The notes: generated by a model not told the origin, from the letters alone. A DNA stretch of 5,201 nucleotides from Klebsiella pneumoniae (GCA_945878745.1 CAMDVY010000255.1:1-5201); one strand, 5' to 3'; positions 1-5,201 are shown, numbered from the stretch's first letter. Translations and numbers: made by a program.

Positions 1-211
1 CGTTGGCCAGCATCTGCACCAGCATGAATCCTGGGAAGATGAAAGCCATTGCTGCCAGCGATGTGGTTCCGAGTTGCCCGACGTACCAGACTTCGGTCAT
101 GTTCACACCGGCCTGGACGAGGAACGCCAGCGCGTTTGGTGCAGCCAGCGTCAGCAGGGTTGGCAGGATTGGTCCTTCGAGGAAAAGCGTTCTGGTGTTG
201 GTGGCTTGCAT
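1..211 (-). CDS. MATE-family efflux transporter, N-terminal fragment
   Basis: The minus strand is open from an ATG at 211 to the left edge and gives 70 codons with no stop. The protein begins MQATNTRTLFLEGPILPTLL and continues with TLAAPN, VNMTEVWYVGQLGTTSLAA and a hydrophobic stretch AMAFIFPGFMLVQMLA. This matches the start of MATE (multidrug and toxic compound extrusion) proteins: a short polar N-terminus, a first membrane helix at about residues 15-38 with the 'LALPN'-like motif, then a V-G-x-L-G loop and the second helix from about 50. Family members are 12-helix inner-membrane antiporters that export cationic drugs or metabolites using a sodium or proton gradient. The frame opens at 244 (TAA at 245-247), and 211 is the only ATG placed where the family normally begins; the ribosome binding site is weak. 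About 380 residues lie outside the window. The substrate cannot be inferred. It is transcribed divergently from the next gene. Confidence 0.85.
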   Translation of the reverse strand, partial: MQATNTRTLFLEGPILPTLLTLAAPNALAFLVQAGVNMTEVWYVGQLGTTSLAAMAFIFPGFMLVQMLAN

Positions 212-216
212 GGCCA

Positions 217-253
217 GCAGTTTACGCGCGAAGGGCGCTGCGAGTTAAACTGC
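217..253. repeat. Inverted repeat in the divergent intergenic gap, candidate operator
   Basis: GCAGTTTA at 217-224 and TAAACTGC at 246-253 are perfect reverse complements, with 21 bases between them and centres 29 bases apart. They lie within the 46-base gap between the start codons of the minus-strand transporter (211) and the plus-strand membrane protein (258), so they sit over the translation start region of both genes. The symmetric placement fits a shared repressor site or one half-site per gene. That role is inference. The repeat could also pair in RNA as a long-loop stem. Confidence 0.4.
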
Positions 254-416
254 CATCATGCACAAACTGACCCTGTTCGAACGGATCAAGTTGATCGACT
301 GGCGCATTACGCTCGGGGTCATCGTGACCGTTGGCTGGATTACCGGCGGGCTGATCTACTTCAACCTTCAGGCTGGCAATCTTCGAGAAATGCACGTCGA
401 TGAACTCGGTGGCTTC

Positions 417-424
417 TGGAGGGC
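417..424 (+). other. Frameshift position (one base apparently missing)
   Basis: Codons in the 258 frame read TGG (417-419) then AGG. The downstream protein is recovered only if reading resumes with GGC at 422-424. The run GGG at 421-423 would restore a single frame if it were GGGG. There is no canonical X-XXY-YYZ slippery heptamer here and no clear stem-loop directly downstream, so programmed frameshifting is less likely than a deletion or a homopolymer read error. Confidence 0.65.
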
Positions 425-445
425 GCTTTTGCCCCACTGGCTTTC

Positions 446-1024
446 ATGTGGCTGGTGATCGGCTTGTTCATCCAGCAGAAGGAACTGGCCGACAACACCG
501 AAGTCATGCGGCAGTCCATGCTGCAAGCACAGCAGCAGGCGGAAGCCATGGCGGCGATGGAGGTCAATGCGCGGCAGGAGGCATTTTTTAAAATCGCTGA
601 TAACGTCAAGAATCAACTGGGCATGATCAATGCGATGCAGTTCATTTCGGCGTTTGGCGGCTCCGAGGGCAACATTGTCCCGGATGAACGGATCCGCGAT
701 TTGTTACACGCTGTCTCCGTAGGAGACAACGAAGTATTCACGCGCGAATTTCTCTCCAACAACATGCCTTTGCGCGATCGACGTGCCTATGTCTTTTATG
801 GGACAGAAATTCGCCGCAAGCATTCGATGAATTTTCGAGTGACCTTTGAACGTCTGCTTGCGCTGGCGGCCAAATGTGATGATGACGGTCTGATCAGCGG
901 CACGGTCACCAATACGGGATTCGGACTGTTCTACAACACGCTGTTGCAGCACGACCCGCTGGATCATCCGGCTGAAGTAATGGTCTCGATAGCGCAATCC
1001 ATCAACCAGCCCAGCGGGAGATAA
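446..1024 (+). CDS. Longer readable part of the frameshifted coiled-coil protein
   Basis: This is the open frame downstream of the frameshift, 192 codons from the first ATG. It starts in the middle of the second membrane helix (MWLVIGLFIQQKEL), so the ATG is probably an internal methionine and not a true start. No purine-rich ribosome binding site precedes it (the upstream bases are pyrimidine-rich), and its frame is open back to 404. After the helix comes a heptad-like, Gln/Ala/Glu/Met-rich coiled coil (protein residues about 10-65), then a soluble part containing the segments AVSVGDNEVFTREFLSN and RRKHSMNFRVTFERLL. No catalytic motif is recognisable. If the base loss is real, this fragment could still be translated, but it would lack the first helix and loop. 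Confidence 0.45.
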   Translation: MWLVIGLFIQQKELADNTEVMRQSMLQAQQQAEAMAAMEVNARQEAFFKIADNVKNQLGMINAMQFISAFGGSEGNIVPDERIRDLLHAVSVGDNEVFTREFLSNNMPLRDRRAYVFYGTEIRRKHSMNFRVTFERLLALAAKCDDDGLISGTVTNTGFGLFYNTLLQHDPLDHPAEVMVSIAQSINQPSGR

Positions 1025-1033
1025 CACGTCAAC

Positions 1034-2200
1034 ATGTCCAGTCTCGATTATGGTCTCGATTATTCCGACATTCGCGACCAGGTGCGTCGTATCTGTAGTG
1101 GATTTCCAGGTGCCTACTGGCAGGAACTGGACGAAAAGGCTGAGTATCCGCATGCCTTTGTTGATGCGCTGACACAGTCGGGGTACCTCGCTGCGCTGAT
1201 ACCAGAGGCCTATGGTGGTGCCGGGTTGCCACTGCGTGCCGCCTCCGTGATCCTTGAGACCATCCATGCCAGCGGCTGTTCCGCTGCAGCCTGTCATGCG
1301 CAGATGTACACGATGGGTACTGTCCTTCGCTACGGCTCTGACGAACAGAAAGCGAAGTACCTGCCTGGCATTGCGTCTGGCGCCTTGCGACTGCAAGCGT
1401 TTGGTGTCACCGAGCCCACCACCGGGTCCGACACGACCCAACTGAAGACCCGCGCTGACAAACGTGGTGATACCTACGTGGTCAATGGTCAGAAGATCTG
1501 GACCAGCCGCGCGCTCCAGTCTGACCTCATGCTGCTGCTGGCGCGCACGACACCGGTCGATCAGGTGAAAAAGCGCACGGAAGGGTTGTCGACCTTCCTG
1601 GTCGATCTGCGCGAAGTTCGTGGCAAGGGCTGCGAGATTCGGCCCATCAAGACCATGATCAATCACAACACCACTGAGGTGTTCTTCGACAATATGGTGA
1701 TTCCTGCGGATTCACTCGTTGGTGTGGAGGGCCGAGGTTTCCAGAACATCCTTGCTGGAATGAATGCCGAGCGTGTGCTGATTGCATCCGAGGCACTGGG
1801 TGATGGTCGCTATTTCCTGACCCGTGGCGTGGACTACGCAAAAGAACGATCGGTGTTTGGCAATCCCATTGGCAAGAACCAGGGCATCGCGTTCCCGCTG
1901 GCCACTGCCTATGCCCAACTCGAAGCGGCAGAAATGATGGTGCGCAAGGCGGCGGCGCTCTACGACAGTGGTCAGGATTGTGGCGAGGCCGCCAACATCT
2001 CGAAGTTCCTGGCGTCAGAAGCGGCCTGGTACGCTGCCGATCAGACGTTCCAGACGTTTGGCGGTTTTGCGTTTGCGCGGGAATATCACATCGAACGGAA
2101 GTGGCGCGAAGTGCGGTTATGGCGCACGGCCCCGATCTCCAACAACATGGTGCTCAATTTTGTGGCCCAGAACGTTCTGGGATTACCACGCAGTTATTGA
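1034..2200 (+). CDS. Acyl-CoA dehydrogenase (isovaleryl/long-chain type)
   Basis: This is a complete 388-residue flavoenzyme, the usual length. The family introduces the alpha-beta double bond in an acyl-CoA, using FAD and passing electrons to electron-transfer flavoprotein. An N-terminal helical domain (about 8-118, with IPEAYGGAGLP) precedes the beta domain with the flavin/substrate motif FGVTEPTTGSD (123-133) and QKIWTSRA (153-160). The C-terminal helical domain has ERSVFG (271-276) and FGGFAFAREYHIERKWRE (342-359). The site that carries the Glu of short/medium-chain enzymes (YEGT) reads RTAPISNN here. Glu246 in NAERVLIA matches the position of the base in isovaleryl- and long-chain enzymes, so it is the probable catalytic residue. 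Substrate is not determinable; a branched or longer acyl-CoA is plausible. ATG 1034 follows GGGAG (1016-1020) at a long 13-base spacing and lies 9 bases after the preceding gene, so cotranscription is likely. Confidence 0.95.
   Translation: MSSLDYGLDYSDIRDQVRRICSGFPGAYWQELDEKAEYPHAFVDALTQSGYLAALIPEAYGGAGLPLRAASVILETIHASGCSAAACHAQMYTMGTVLRYGSDEQKAKYLPGIASGALRLQAFGVTEPTTGSDTTQLKTRADKRGDTYVVNGQKIWTSRALQSDLMLLLARTTPVDQVKKRTEGLSTFLVDLREVRGKGCEIRPIKTMINHNTTEVFFDNMVIPADSLVGVEGRGFQNILAGMNAERVLIASEALGDGRYFLTRGVDYAKERSVFGNPIGKNQGIAFPLATAYAQLEAAEMMVRKAAALYDSGQDCGEAANISKFLASEAAWYAADQTFQTFGGFAFAREYHIERKWREVRLWRTAPISNNMVLNFVAQNVLGLPRSY
1041..1064 (+). repeat. Imperfect 12-bp tandem duplication inside the dehydrogenase start
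   Basis: GTCTCGATTATG (1041-1052) is followed at once by GTCTCGATTATT (1053-1064), an 11-of-12 match that encodes the repeated residues LDYGLDYS near the protein N-terminus. The core TGGTCTCGAT also occurs at 981-990 in the preceding gene. This looks like a small local duplication that keeps the frame; no regulatory role is evident. Confidence 0.6.
2166..2181. repeat. Perfect 16-bp palindrome near the end of the dehydrogenase gene
   Basis: CCCAGAAC (2166-2173) is immediately followed by its reverse complement GTTCTGGG (2174-2181). It lies in coding sequence for AQNVLG, 16 bases before the stop codon and about 165 bases upstream of guaB. A dyad this long and without spacer resembles a homodimeric regulator site, but the codons also encode a segment likely conserved in this subfamily, so function is only a possibility. 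Confidence 0.35.
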
Positions 2201-2206
2201 GGATGT

Positions 2207-2235
2207 TCAGTTCCAGGTCAGTAACCTGGGGCTGA
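2207..2235 (+). terminator. 12-bp stem-loop just after the acyl-CoA dehydrogenase stop
   Basis: TCAGTTCCAGGT (2207-2218) pairs with ACCTGGGGCTGA (2224-2235) around the five-base loop CAGTA. Ten pairs are Watson-Crick and two are U-G. The U-G pairs form only in plus-strand RNA; on the other strand they would be A-C mismatches, so the structure suits the transcript of the upstream gene. The stem begins 7 bases after the TGA at 2198-2200. No U tract follows, so it is not a classic intrinsic terminator. It may be a 3'-end stabilising structure or a pause site linked to Rho-dependent termination. Confidence 0.45.
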
Positions 2236-2294
2236 CTCCGGGTGGGATATCACGGTTTCTGGGGTTCCGGCATAGGGCATGTCTGTCGGCGGAA

Positions 2295-2323
2295 TTTACA
2301 GGTCAGGGCAACGTCGGTAGACT
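2295..2323 (+). promoter_or_regulatory. Candidate sigma70-type promoter for guaBA
   Basis: TTTACA (2295-2300, five of six matches to TTGACA) and TAGACT (2318-2323, four of six to TATAAT) are separated by exactly 17 bases. Transcription would start near 2330, giving a leader of about 16 bases that includes the G-rich ribosome binding region GGGG (2335-2338), 7 bases before the guaB ATG. It fits a separate guaBA transcript starting after the stem-loop that follows the upstream gene. The call rests on consensus matching by eye. Confidence 0.45.
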
Positions 2324-2332
2324 GCCGTTTTT
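2315..2332 (+). terminator. Small hairpin with T tract before guaB, weak terminator or attenuator candidate
   Basis: CGGTA (2315-2319) can pair with TGCCG (2323-2327) around the loop GAC, with one U-G pair, and is followed by five Ts (2328-2332). This has the form of a very short intrinsic terminator acting on read-through from upstream. The stem is only five pairs, so it is weak. It overlaps the candidate -10 element, so the two readings may be alternatives or may coexist. Confidence 0.2.
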
Positions 2333-2345
2333 GTGGGGTCCAAAA

Positions 2346-3815
2346 ATGTTGAGAATCGCGAACGAAGCGCTCACATTCGATGATGTTCTTCTGTTGCCTG
2401 CCTACTCCGAAACGCTCCCTTCCGAAACCTTGCTTGAAACGCGCCTGACCAGACAGATCCGTCTGAACATACCGCTGGTTTCGTCTGCCATGGACACCGT
2501 CACCGAATCCCGCCTGGCGATTGCCATCGCTCAGGAGGGAGGCATCGGCATCGTCCACAAAAACATGCCGATTGATCAGCAAGCCCGTGAGGTGCAGGCG
2601 GTCAAGAAATTCGAATCGGGCATCATCAGGGATCCAGTCACGATTCATCCGGATCAGTCGGTGCGGCAACTGCTGGAACTGACTTCAGAGCGATCCATAT
2701 CCGGGGTGCCGGTGGTTGAAGGAACTCAACTGGTCGGGATCATCACGAGCCGCGACGTCCGATTTGAAAAGAACTTCGAAGCCAGGGTTCGCGAAGTCAT
2801 GACACCGCGCGATCGCCTGGTCACTGCGAAGGAAGGCACCAGCTTCGATGAAATTACGGCACTGCTGCACAAGCATCGAATCGAAAAAGTACTGTTGGTG
2901 AATGATGATTTCGAACTCACCGGGATGGTGACCGTGAAGGACATCAACAAGGCCCGGCGATTTCCGAACGCCTGCAAGGACGGCGAAGGCCGACTCAGAG
3001 TCGGCGCCAGTGTCGGGACCAGTGTTGACACCGAGGCGCGTGTGCATGCGCTTGTTGAGGCCGGGGTCGACGTGCTGGTGGTCGACACGGCACATGGCCA
3101 CTCCCGCAAGGTGCTGGACCGTATCCGCTGGATCAAGCAGTGTTACCCGAACATGAGCGTGATCGGCGGCAACGTGGCCACGGCCGATGGTGCCAGAGCC
3201 TTGATTGAAGCAGGTGTAGACGCTGTCAAGGTTGGTATCGGTCCAGGGTCCATCTGTACCACCCGTATCGTTACCGGGATTGGTGTGCCGCAGATTACAG
3301 CAGTAGCCGAAGCTGCGGCGGTTGCCCGGGACGAAGACATACCCATCATCGCCGATGGTGGCATCCGCTATTCCGGGGATATCGCCAAGGTCATCGCCGC
3401 CGGTGCCAGCGCAGTGATGATCGGTGGACTGCTCGCAGGTACCGACGAAGCACCCGGTGAAGTAGAGTTATTCCAGGGCAGAACCTACAAGGCCTATCGT
3501 GGCATGGGCTCGTTGGGCGCCATGTCAGGCGTGAATGGTTCGAGCGACCGCTATTTTCAGGAACCTGAGGGAGACGCACGAAAGTTTGTTCCCGAAGGTA
3601 TCGAAGGTCGTGTGCCGTATCGAGGACCGATCGGTCCGATCGTCCATCAACTGATGGGTGGATTGCGCGCAGCCATGGGTTATACCGGTTGTGCCGATCT
3701 CGATCAGATGCGGACTCTGCCGCAGTTTGTTCGCATCAGTGGTGCAGGGATCGCGGAGAGTCACGTGCATGACGTGTCTATCACTAAAGAAGCTCCGAAC
3801 TACCCATTGAGTTGA
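2346..3815 (+). CDS. guaB: Inosine-5'-monophosphate dehydrogenase
   Basis: Converts IMP, NAD+ and water to XMP and NADH, the committed step of GMP synthesis, as a cytoplasmic homotetramer. The 489-residue product is the usual bacterial length. The (beta/alpha)8 barrel begins with ALTFDDVLLLPAYS (8-21) and is interrupted by two CBS domains (about 92-205, with VMTPRDRLVT at 151-160), which in this family bind purine nucleotides and tune activity. The signature VKVGIGPGSICTT (294-306) carries catalytic Cys304. IADGGIRYSGD (335-345) is the phosphate-binding region, and the mobile flap has the Arg402-Tyr403 pair in SSDRYF. The C-terminus ISGAGIAESHVHDVSITKE is typical. ATG 2346 is chosen because the family starts at this point; the frame is open back to 1968, but that part overlaps the dehydrogenase and resembles nothing. 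All key residues are present. guaA follows after 7 bases. Confidence 0.98.
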   Translation: MLRIANEALTFDDVLLLPAYSETLPSETLLETRLTRQIRLNIPLVSSAMDTVTESRLAIAIAQEGGIGIVHKNMPIDQQAREVQAVKKFESGIIRDPVTIHPDQSVRQLLELTSERSISGVPVVEGTQLVGIITSRDVRFEKNFEARVREVMTPRDRLVTAKEGTSFDEITALLHKHRIEKVLLVNDDFELTGMVTVKDINKARRFPNACKDGEGRLRVGASVGTSVDTEARVHALVEAGVDVLVVDTAHGHSRKVLDRIRWIKQCYPNMSVIGGNVATADGARALIEAGVDAVKVGIGPGSICTTRIVTGIGVPQITAVAEAAAVARDEDIPIIADGGIRYSGDIAKVIAAGASAVMIGGLLAGTDEAPGEVELFQGRTYKAYRGMGSLGAMSGVNGSSDRYFQEPEGDARKFVPEGIEGRVPYRGPIGPIVHQLMGGLRAAMGYTGCADLDQMRTLPQFVRISGAGIAESHVHDVSITKEAPNYPLS

Positions 3816-3817
3816 TC
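3809..3817 (+). promoter_or_regulatory. guaA ribosome binding site overlapping the guaB stop codon
   Basis: GAGTTGATC matches eight of nine bases of GAGGTGATC, the complement of the 16S rRNA 3' end. It spans the guaB TGA (3813-3815) and ends 5 bases before the GTG at 3823. This supports the GTG as the guaA start and suggests that ribosomes finishing guaB re-initiate on guaA, keeping the two products in step. Confidence 0.55.
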
Positions 3818-3822
3818 TGCAC

Positions 3823-5201
3823 GTGACCAGTCAGGACCTTCATGCCCAGCGATTGCTGATCGTCGACTTCGGCGCACAGTACACCCAGTTGATCGCTCGG
3901 CGTATCCGTGAAGCGGGCGTGTATTGTGAGATTCATCCCTTCGACATGCCTGATGAGGCGGTTCGCGCCTTTGCTCCCAAGGGCATCATTCTGTCCGGCG
4001 GTCCTGAGTCCGTGACAGAGCAGTACACGCCGCGTGCGCCTTCGGCGGTGTTCGAGCTTGGTGTGCCGATCCTTGGTATCTGTTATGGCATGCAGACCAT
4101 GGCCGCCCAATTGGGGGGCAAGGTCGAAAGCAGCGTAGTTCGGGAATTCGGACACGCGGAAATCAACAAAGAAGCGGATAACCCCCTGTTCACCGGTATG
4201 GCGTTTACGGCGGCCGGCAAATTGCCGGTCTGGATGAGCCACGGTGACAAGGTCACCAGCCTGCCGCCTGGATTTGTCTGTATTTCGAGCACGCCGAGTG
4301 CACCGATTGCAGCGATGGCCGACCTCTCCCGGCAATGGTACGGCGTTCAGTTTCACCCCGAAGTCACACATACCCAGGATGGCGATCGTCTGCTGGCGAA
4401 CTTCGCCCGGCGCATTGCAGGCTGTGATGGCCTGTGGACTGCCAGCAATATCGTTGAAGATGCGATTGCCCAGGTACAACACCAGGTTGGCAAGGATCGT
4501 GTGCTTCTTGGTCTTTCCGGCGGTGTAGATTCTAGCGTCGTGGCAGCGCTTCTGACACGGGCCATTGGCAAACAGCTCACCTGTGTTTTTGTCGACAATG
4601 GACTGTTGCGAAAAAACGAAAGGCAGGAAGTCGAGGCAGCCTTTTCGCCCACCAATACGCTGGATCTTGATCTCATCGTGGTTGATGCGGCGGATGAATT
4701 CATGGACAAGCTCGCCGGCGTGAGCGATCCAGAAGCCAAGCGAAAGATCATCGGTGGAACGTTTATCGACGTCTTCCAGCGAGAGGCTGACAAGCTGTCG
4801 GACGTGAAATGGCTGGCGCAGGGCACCATCTATCCCGATGTCATCGAAAGTGCGGCGAGCAAATACGGCAAGGCGCATGTGATCAAGTCGCATCACAACG
4901 TGGGTGGATTGCCGGAGCGGATGAAGCTGAAGCTGGTGGAACCGCTGCGGGAACTGTTCAAGGATGAAGTACGCCGCATCGGCGTACATCTCGGATTGCC
5001 GGATGCACTGGTCTTTCGTCATCCGTTCCCGGGTCCGGGTCTGGGAGTTCGCATTCTGGGAGATGTGAGGCGCGAGGCTGCGGACGTCTTGCGGGAAGCC
5101 GATGCGATTTTCATCGCCGAACTGCGAGCAGCAGGCTGGTACGACAAGGTGAGCCAGGCATTTGCAGTGTTTCTGCCGGTAAAATCCGTGGGTGTGGTCG
5201 G
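3823..5201 (+). CDS. guaA: GMP synthase (glutamine-hydrolysing), 3' end outside window
   Basis: Makes GMP from XMP, ATP and glutamine, releasing AMP, pyrophosphate and glutamate. The visible 459 codons cover nearly all of a family of about 525 residues; roughly 65 residues of the C-terminal dimerisation domain are missing. The N-terminal class I glutamine amidotransferase domain (about 10-200) has IVDFGAQYTQ, SGGPES, the nucleophile Cys87 in GICYGMQ, and His178/Glu180 in QFHPEV, completing the triad. The ATP pyrophosphatase domain has the P-loop LSGGVDSS (Ser232-Ser238), then FVDNGLLR, AKRKIIGGTF and QGTIYPDVIESA. The dimerisation domain starts around FRHPFPGPGLGVR. The start is GTG; no ATG lies near the family start, the only upstream in-frame alternative is a CTG at 3817, and GTG gives an N-terminus of the same length as the E. 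coli enzyme. No defects are seen. It is the second gene of the guaBA operon. Confidence 0.97.
   Translation, partial: MTSQDLHAQRLLIVDFGAQYTQLIARRIREAGVYCEIHPFDMPDEAVRAFAPKGIILSGGPESVTEQYTPRAPSAVFELGVPILGICYGMQTMAAQLGGKVESSVVREFGHAEINKEADNPLFTGMAFTAAGKLPVWMSHGDKVTSLPPGFVCISSTPSAPIAAMADLSRQWYGVQFHPEVTHTQDGDRLLANFARRIAGCDGLWTASNIVEDAIAQVQHQVGKDRVLLGLSGGVDSSVVAALLTRAIGKQLTCVFVDNGLLRKNERQEVEAAFSPTNTLDLDLIVVDAADEFMDKLAGVSDPEAKRKIIGGTFIDVFQREADKLSDVKWLAQGTIYPDVIESAASKYGKAHVIKSHHNVGGLPERMKLKLVEPLRELFKDEVRRIGVHLGLPDALVFRHPFPGPGLGVRILGDVRREAADVLREADAIFIAELRAAGWYDKVSQAFAVFLPVKSVGVV

Larger units (their letters stand above)
258..1024 (+). pseudogene. Two-helix membrane-anchored coiled-coil protein, split by a frameshift
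   Basis: I do not recognise a named family. The first part (258-422, 55 codons from MHKLTLFERIKLIDWR) has a charged start and a membrane helix at about residues 17-35, and ends ...DELGGFWR. The original frame then runs into a stop at 456-458, while the frame starting at 422 continues GAFAPLAFMWLVIGLF and stays open to TAA at 1022-1024. Joined, the two parts give about 255 residues: helix 1, a short loop, helix 2 (about 56-72), a Gln/Ala/Glu-rich coiled coil (about 75-120) and a soluble C-terminal domain of about 130 residues. The 'G-x-F-x-APLAF-x-W-L-x-G' helix followed by 'QQ-x-EL' is a pattern I recall from small uncharacterised bacterial membrane proteins. The break needs only one missing base. 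It may be a real mutation or a sequencing or assembly error. The gene ends 9 bases before the acyl-CoA dehydrogenase. Confidence 0.7.

Noticed and set aside
3..403. Short plus-strand frames over the left end
   Set aside because: The minus-strand frame gives a convincing MATE N-terminus, so these are its shadows.
712..728. Inverted repeat TGTCTCC-GTA-GGAGACA
   Set aside because: It lies inside a coding segment with a three-base loop; no neighbouring signal gives it a role, and a seven-bp stem of this kind is not rare.
704..1666. 320-codon open frame on the minus strand across the coiled-coil gene and the dehydrogenase
   Set aside because: It crosses two plus-strand genes and its product matches no family; an antisense artefact of GC-rich codon usage.
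1968..2345. 126-codon upstream extension of the guaB frame
   Set aside because: It overlaps the dehydrogenase out of frame and adds sequence unlike any IMP dehydrogenase; the family start is at 2346.
3624..3637. 14-bp palindrome GGACCGATCGGTCC in guaB
   Set aside because: It encodes part of the YRGPIGPI segment of the enzyme; its length is compatible with chance in a window of this size.
4214..4256. Two palindromic stretches in guaA (CCGGCAA-A-TTGCCGG and GGTGAC-AAG-GTCACC)
   Set aside because: The second encodes the conserved GDKVT segment and the first is in-frame coding sequence; no T tract or operon boundary is nearby.
3784..5022. 412-codon open frame on the minus strand opposite guaA
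   Set aside because: It lies wholly antisense to a clearly conserved GMP synthase, has the low-complexity His/Arg/Gln-rich look of a shadow frame, and shows no recognisable domain.
1..5201. Search for CRISPR arrays, tRNA or rRNA genes, insertion sequences, attachment sites, toxin-antitoxin pairs or a novel defence system
   Set aside because: None is visible: the window is almost fully filled by housekeeping-type genes, there are no spaced repeats beyond those listed, and no transposase, integrase or nuclease motifs.

Overview
The window reads as an ordinary stretch of a bacterial chromosome, most likely from a proteobacterium and plausibly a gammaproteobacterium. The basis is the close resemblance of the encoded IMP dehydrogenase and GMP synthase to their Escherichia coli counterparts (compared from memory), a moderately GC-rich sequence by eye, and the tight guaB-guaA pairing. 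The taxonomic call is inference; no rRNA or other marker is present.

Layout. Bases 1-211 (minus strand) hold the first 70 codons of a MATE-family multidrug/metabolite exporter that runs off the left edge. A 46-base divergent gap (212-257) carries a perfect 8-bp inverted repeat that could be an operator. Bases 258-1024 (plus) hold a small unrecognised protein with two predicted membrane segments and a coiled coil. Its reading frame is broken once, by what looks like the loss of one base in a G run near 421-423. Nine bases later, 1034-2200 (plus) encodes a complete acyl-CoA dehydrogenase of the isovaleryl/long-chain type, judged by where its probable catalytic glutamate lies.

The 145-base gap 2201-2345 is the main non-coding interval. 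It holds a 12-bp RNA hairpin directly after the dehydrogenase stop, then a plausible sigma70-type promoter (TTTACA, 17 bases, TAGACT) just ahead of guaB. The -10 region of that promoter overlaps a small hairpin followed by five Ts. guaB (2346-3815) is complete and guaA (3823-5201) is cut by the right edge. They are seven bases apart and form the guaBA operon, which converts IMP to XMP and then to GMP.

The two halves of the window look functionally independent: a membrane protein plus fatty/branched-acyl oxidation on the left, and guanine nucleotide synthesis on the right, separated by a probable transcript end and a new promoter. No mobile element, CRISPR array, RNA gene or phage gene is visible, and I found no evidence of an undescribed multi-gene system. 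The points most worth checking are the frameshift, the inverted repeat between the divergent genes, and the arrangement of signals before guaB.
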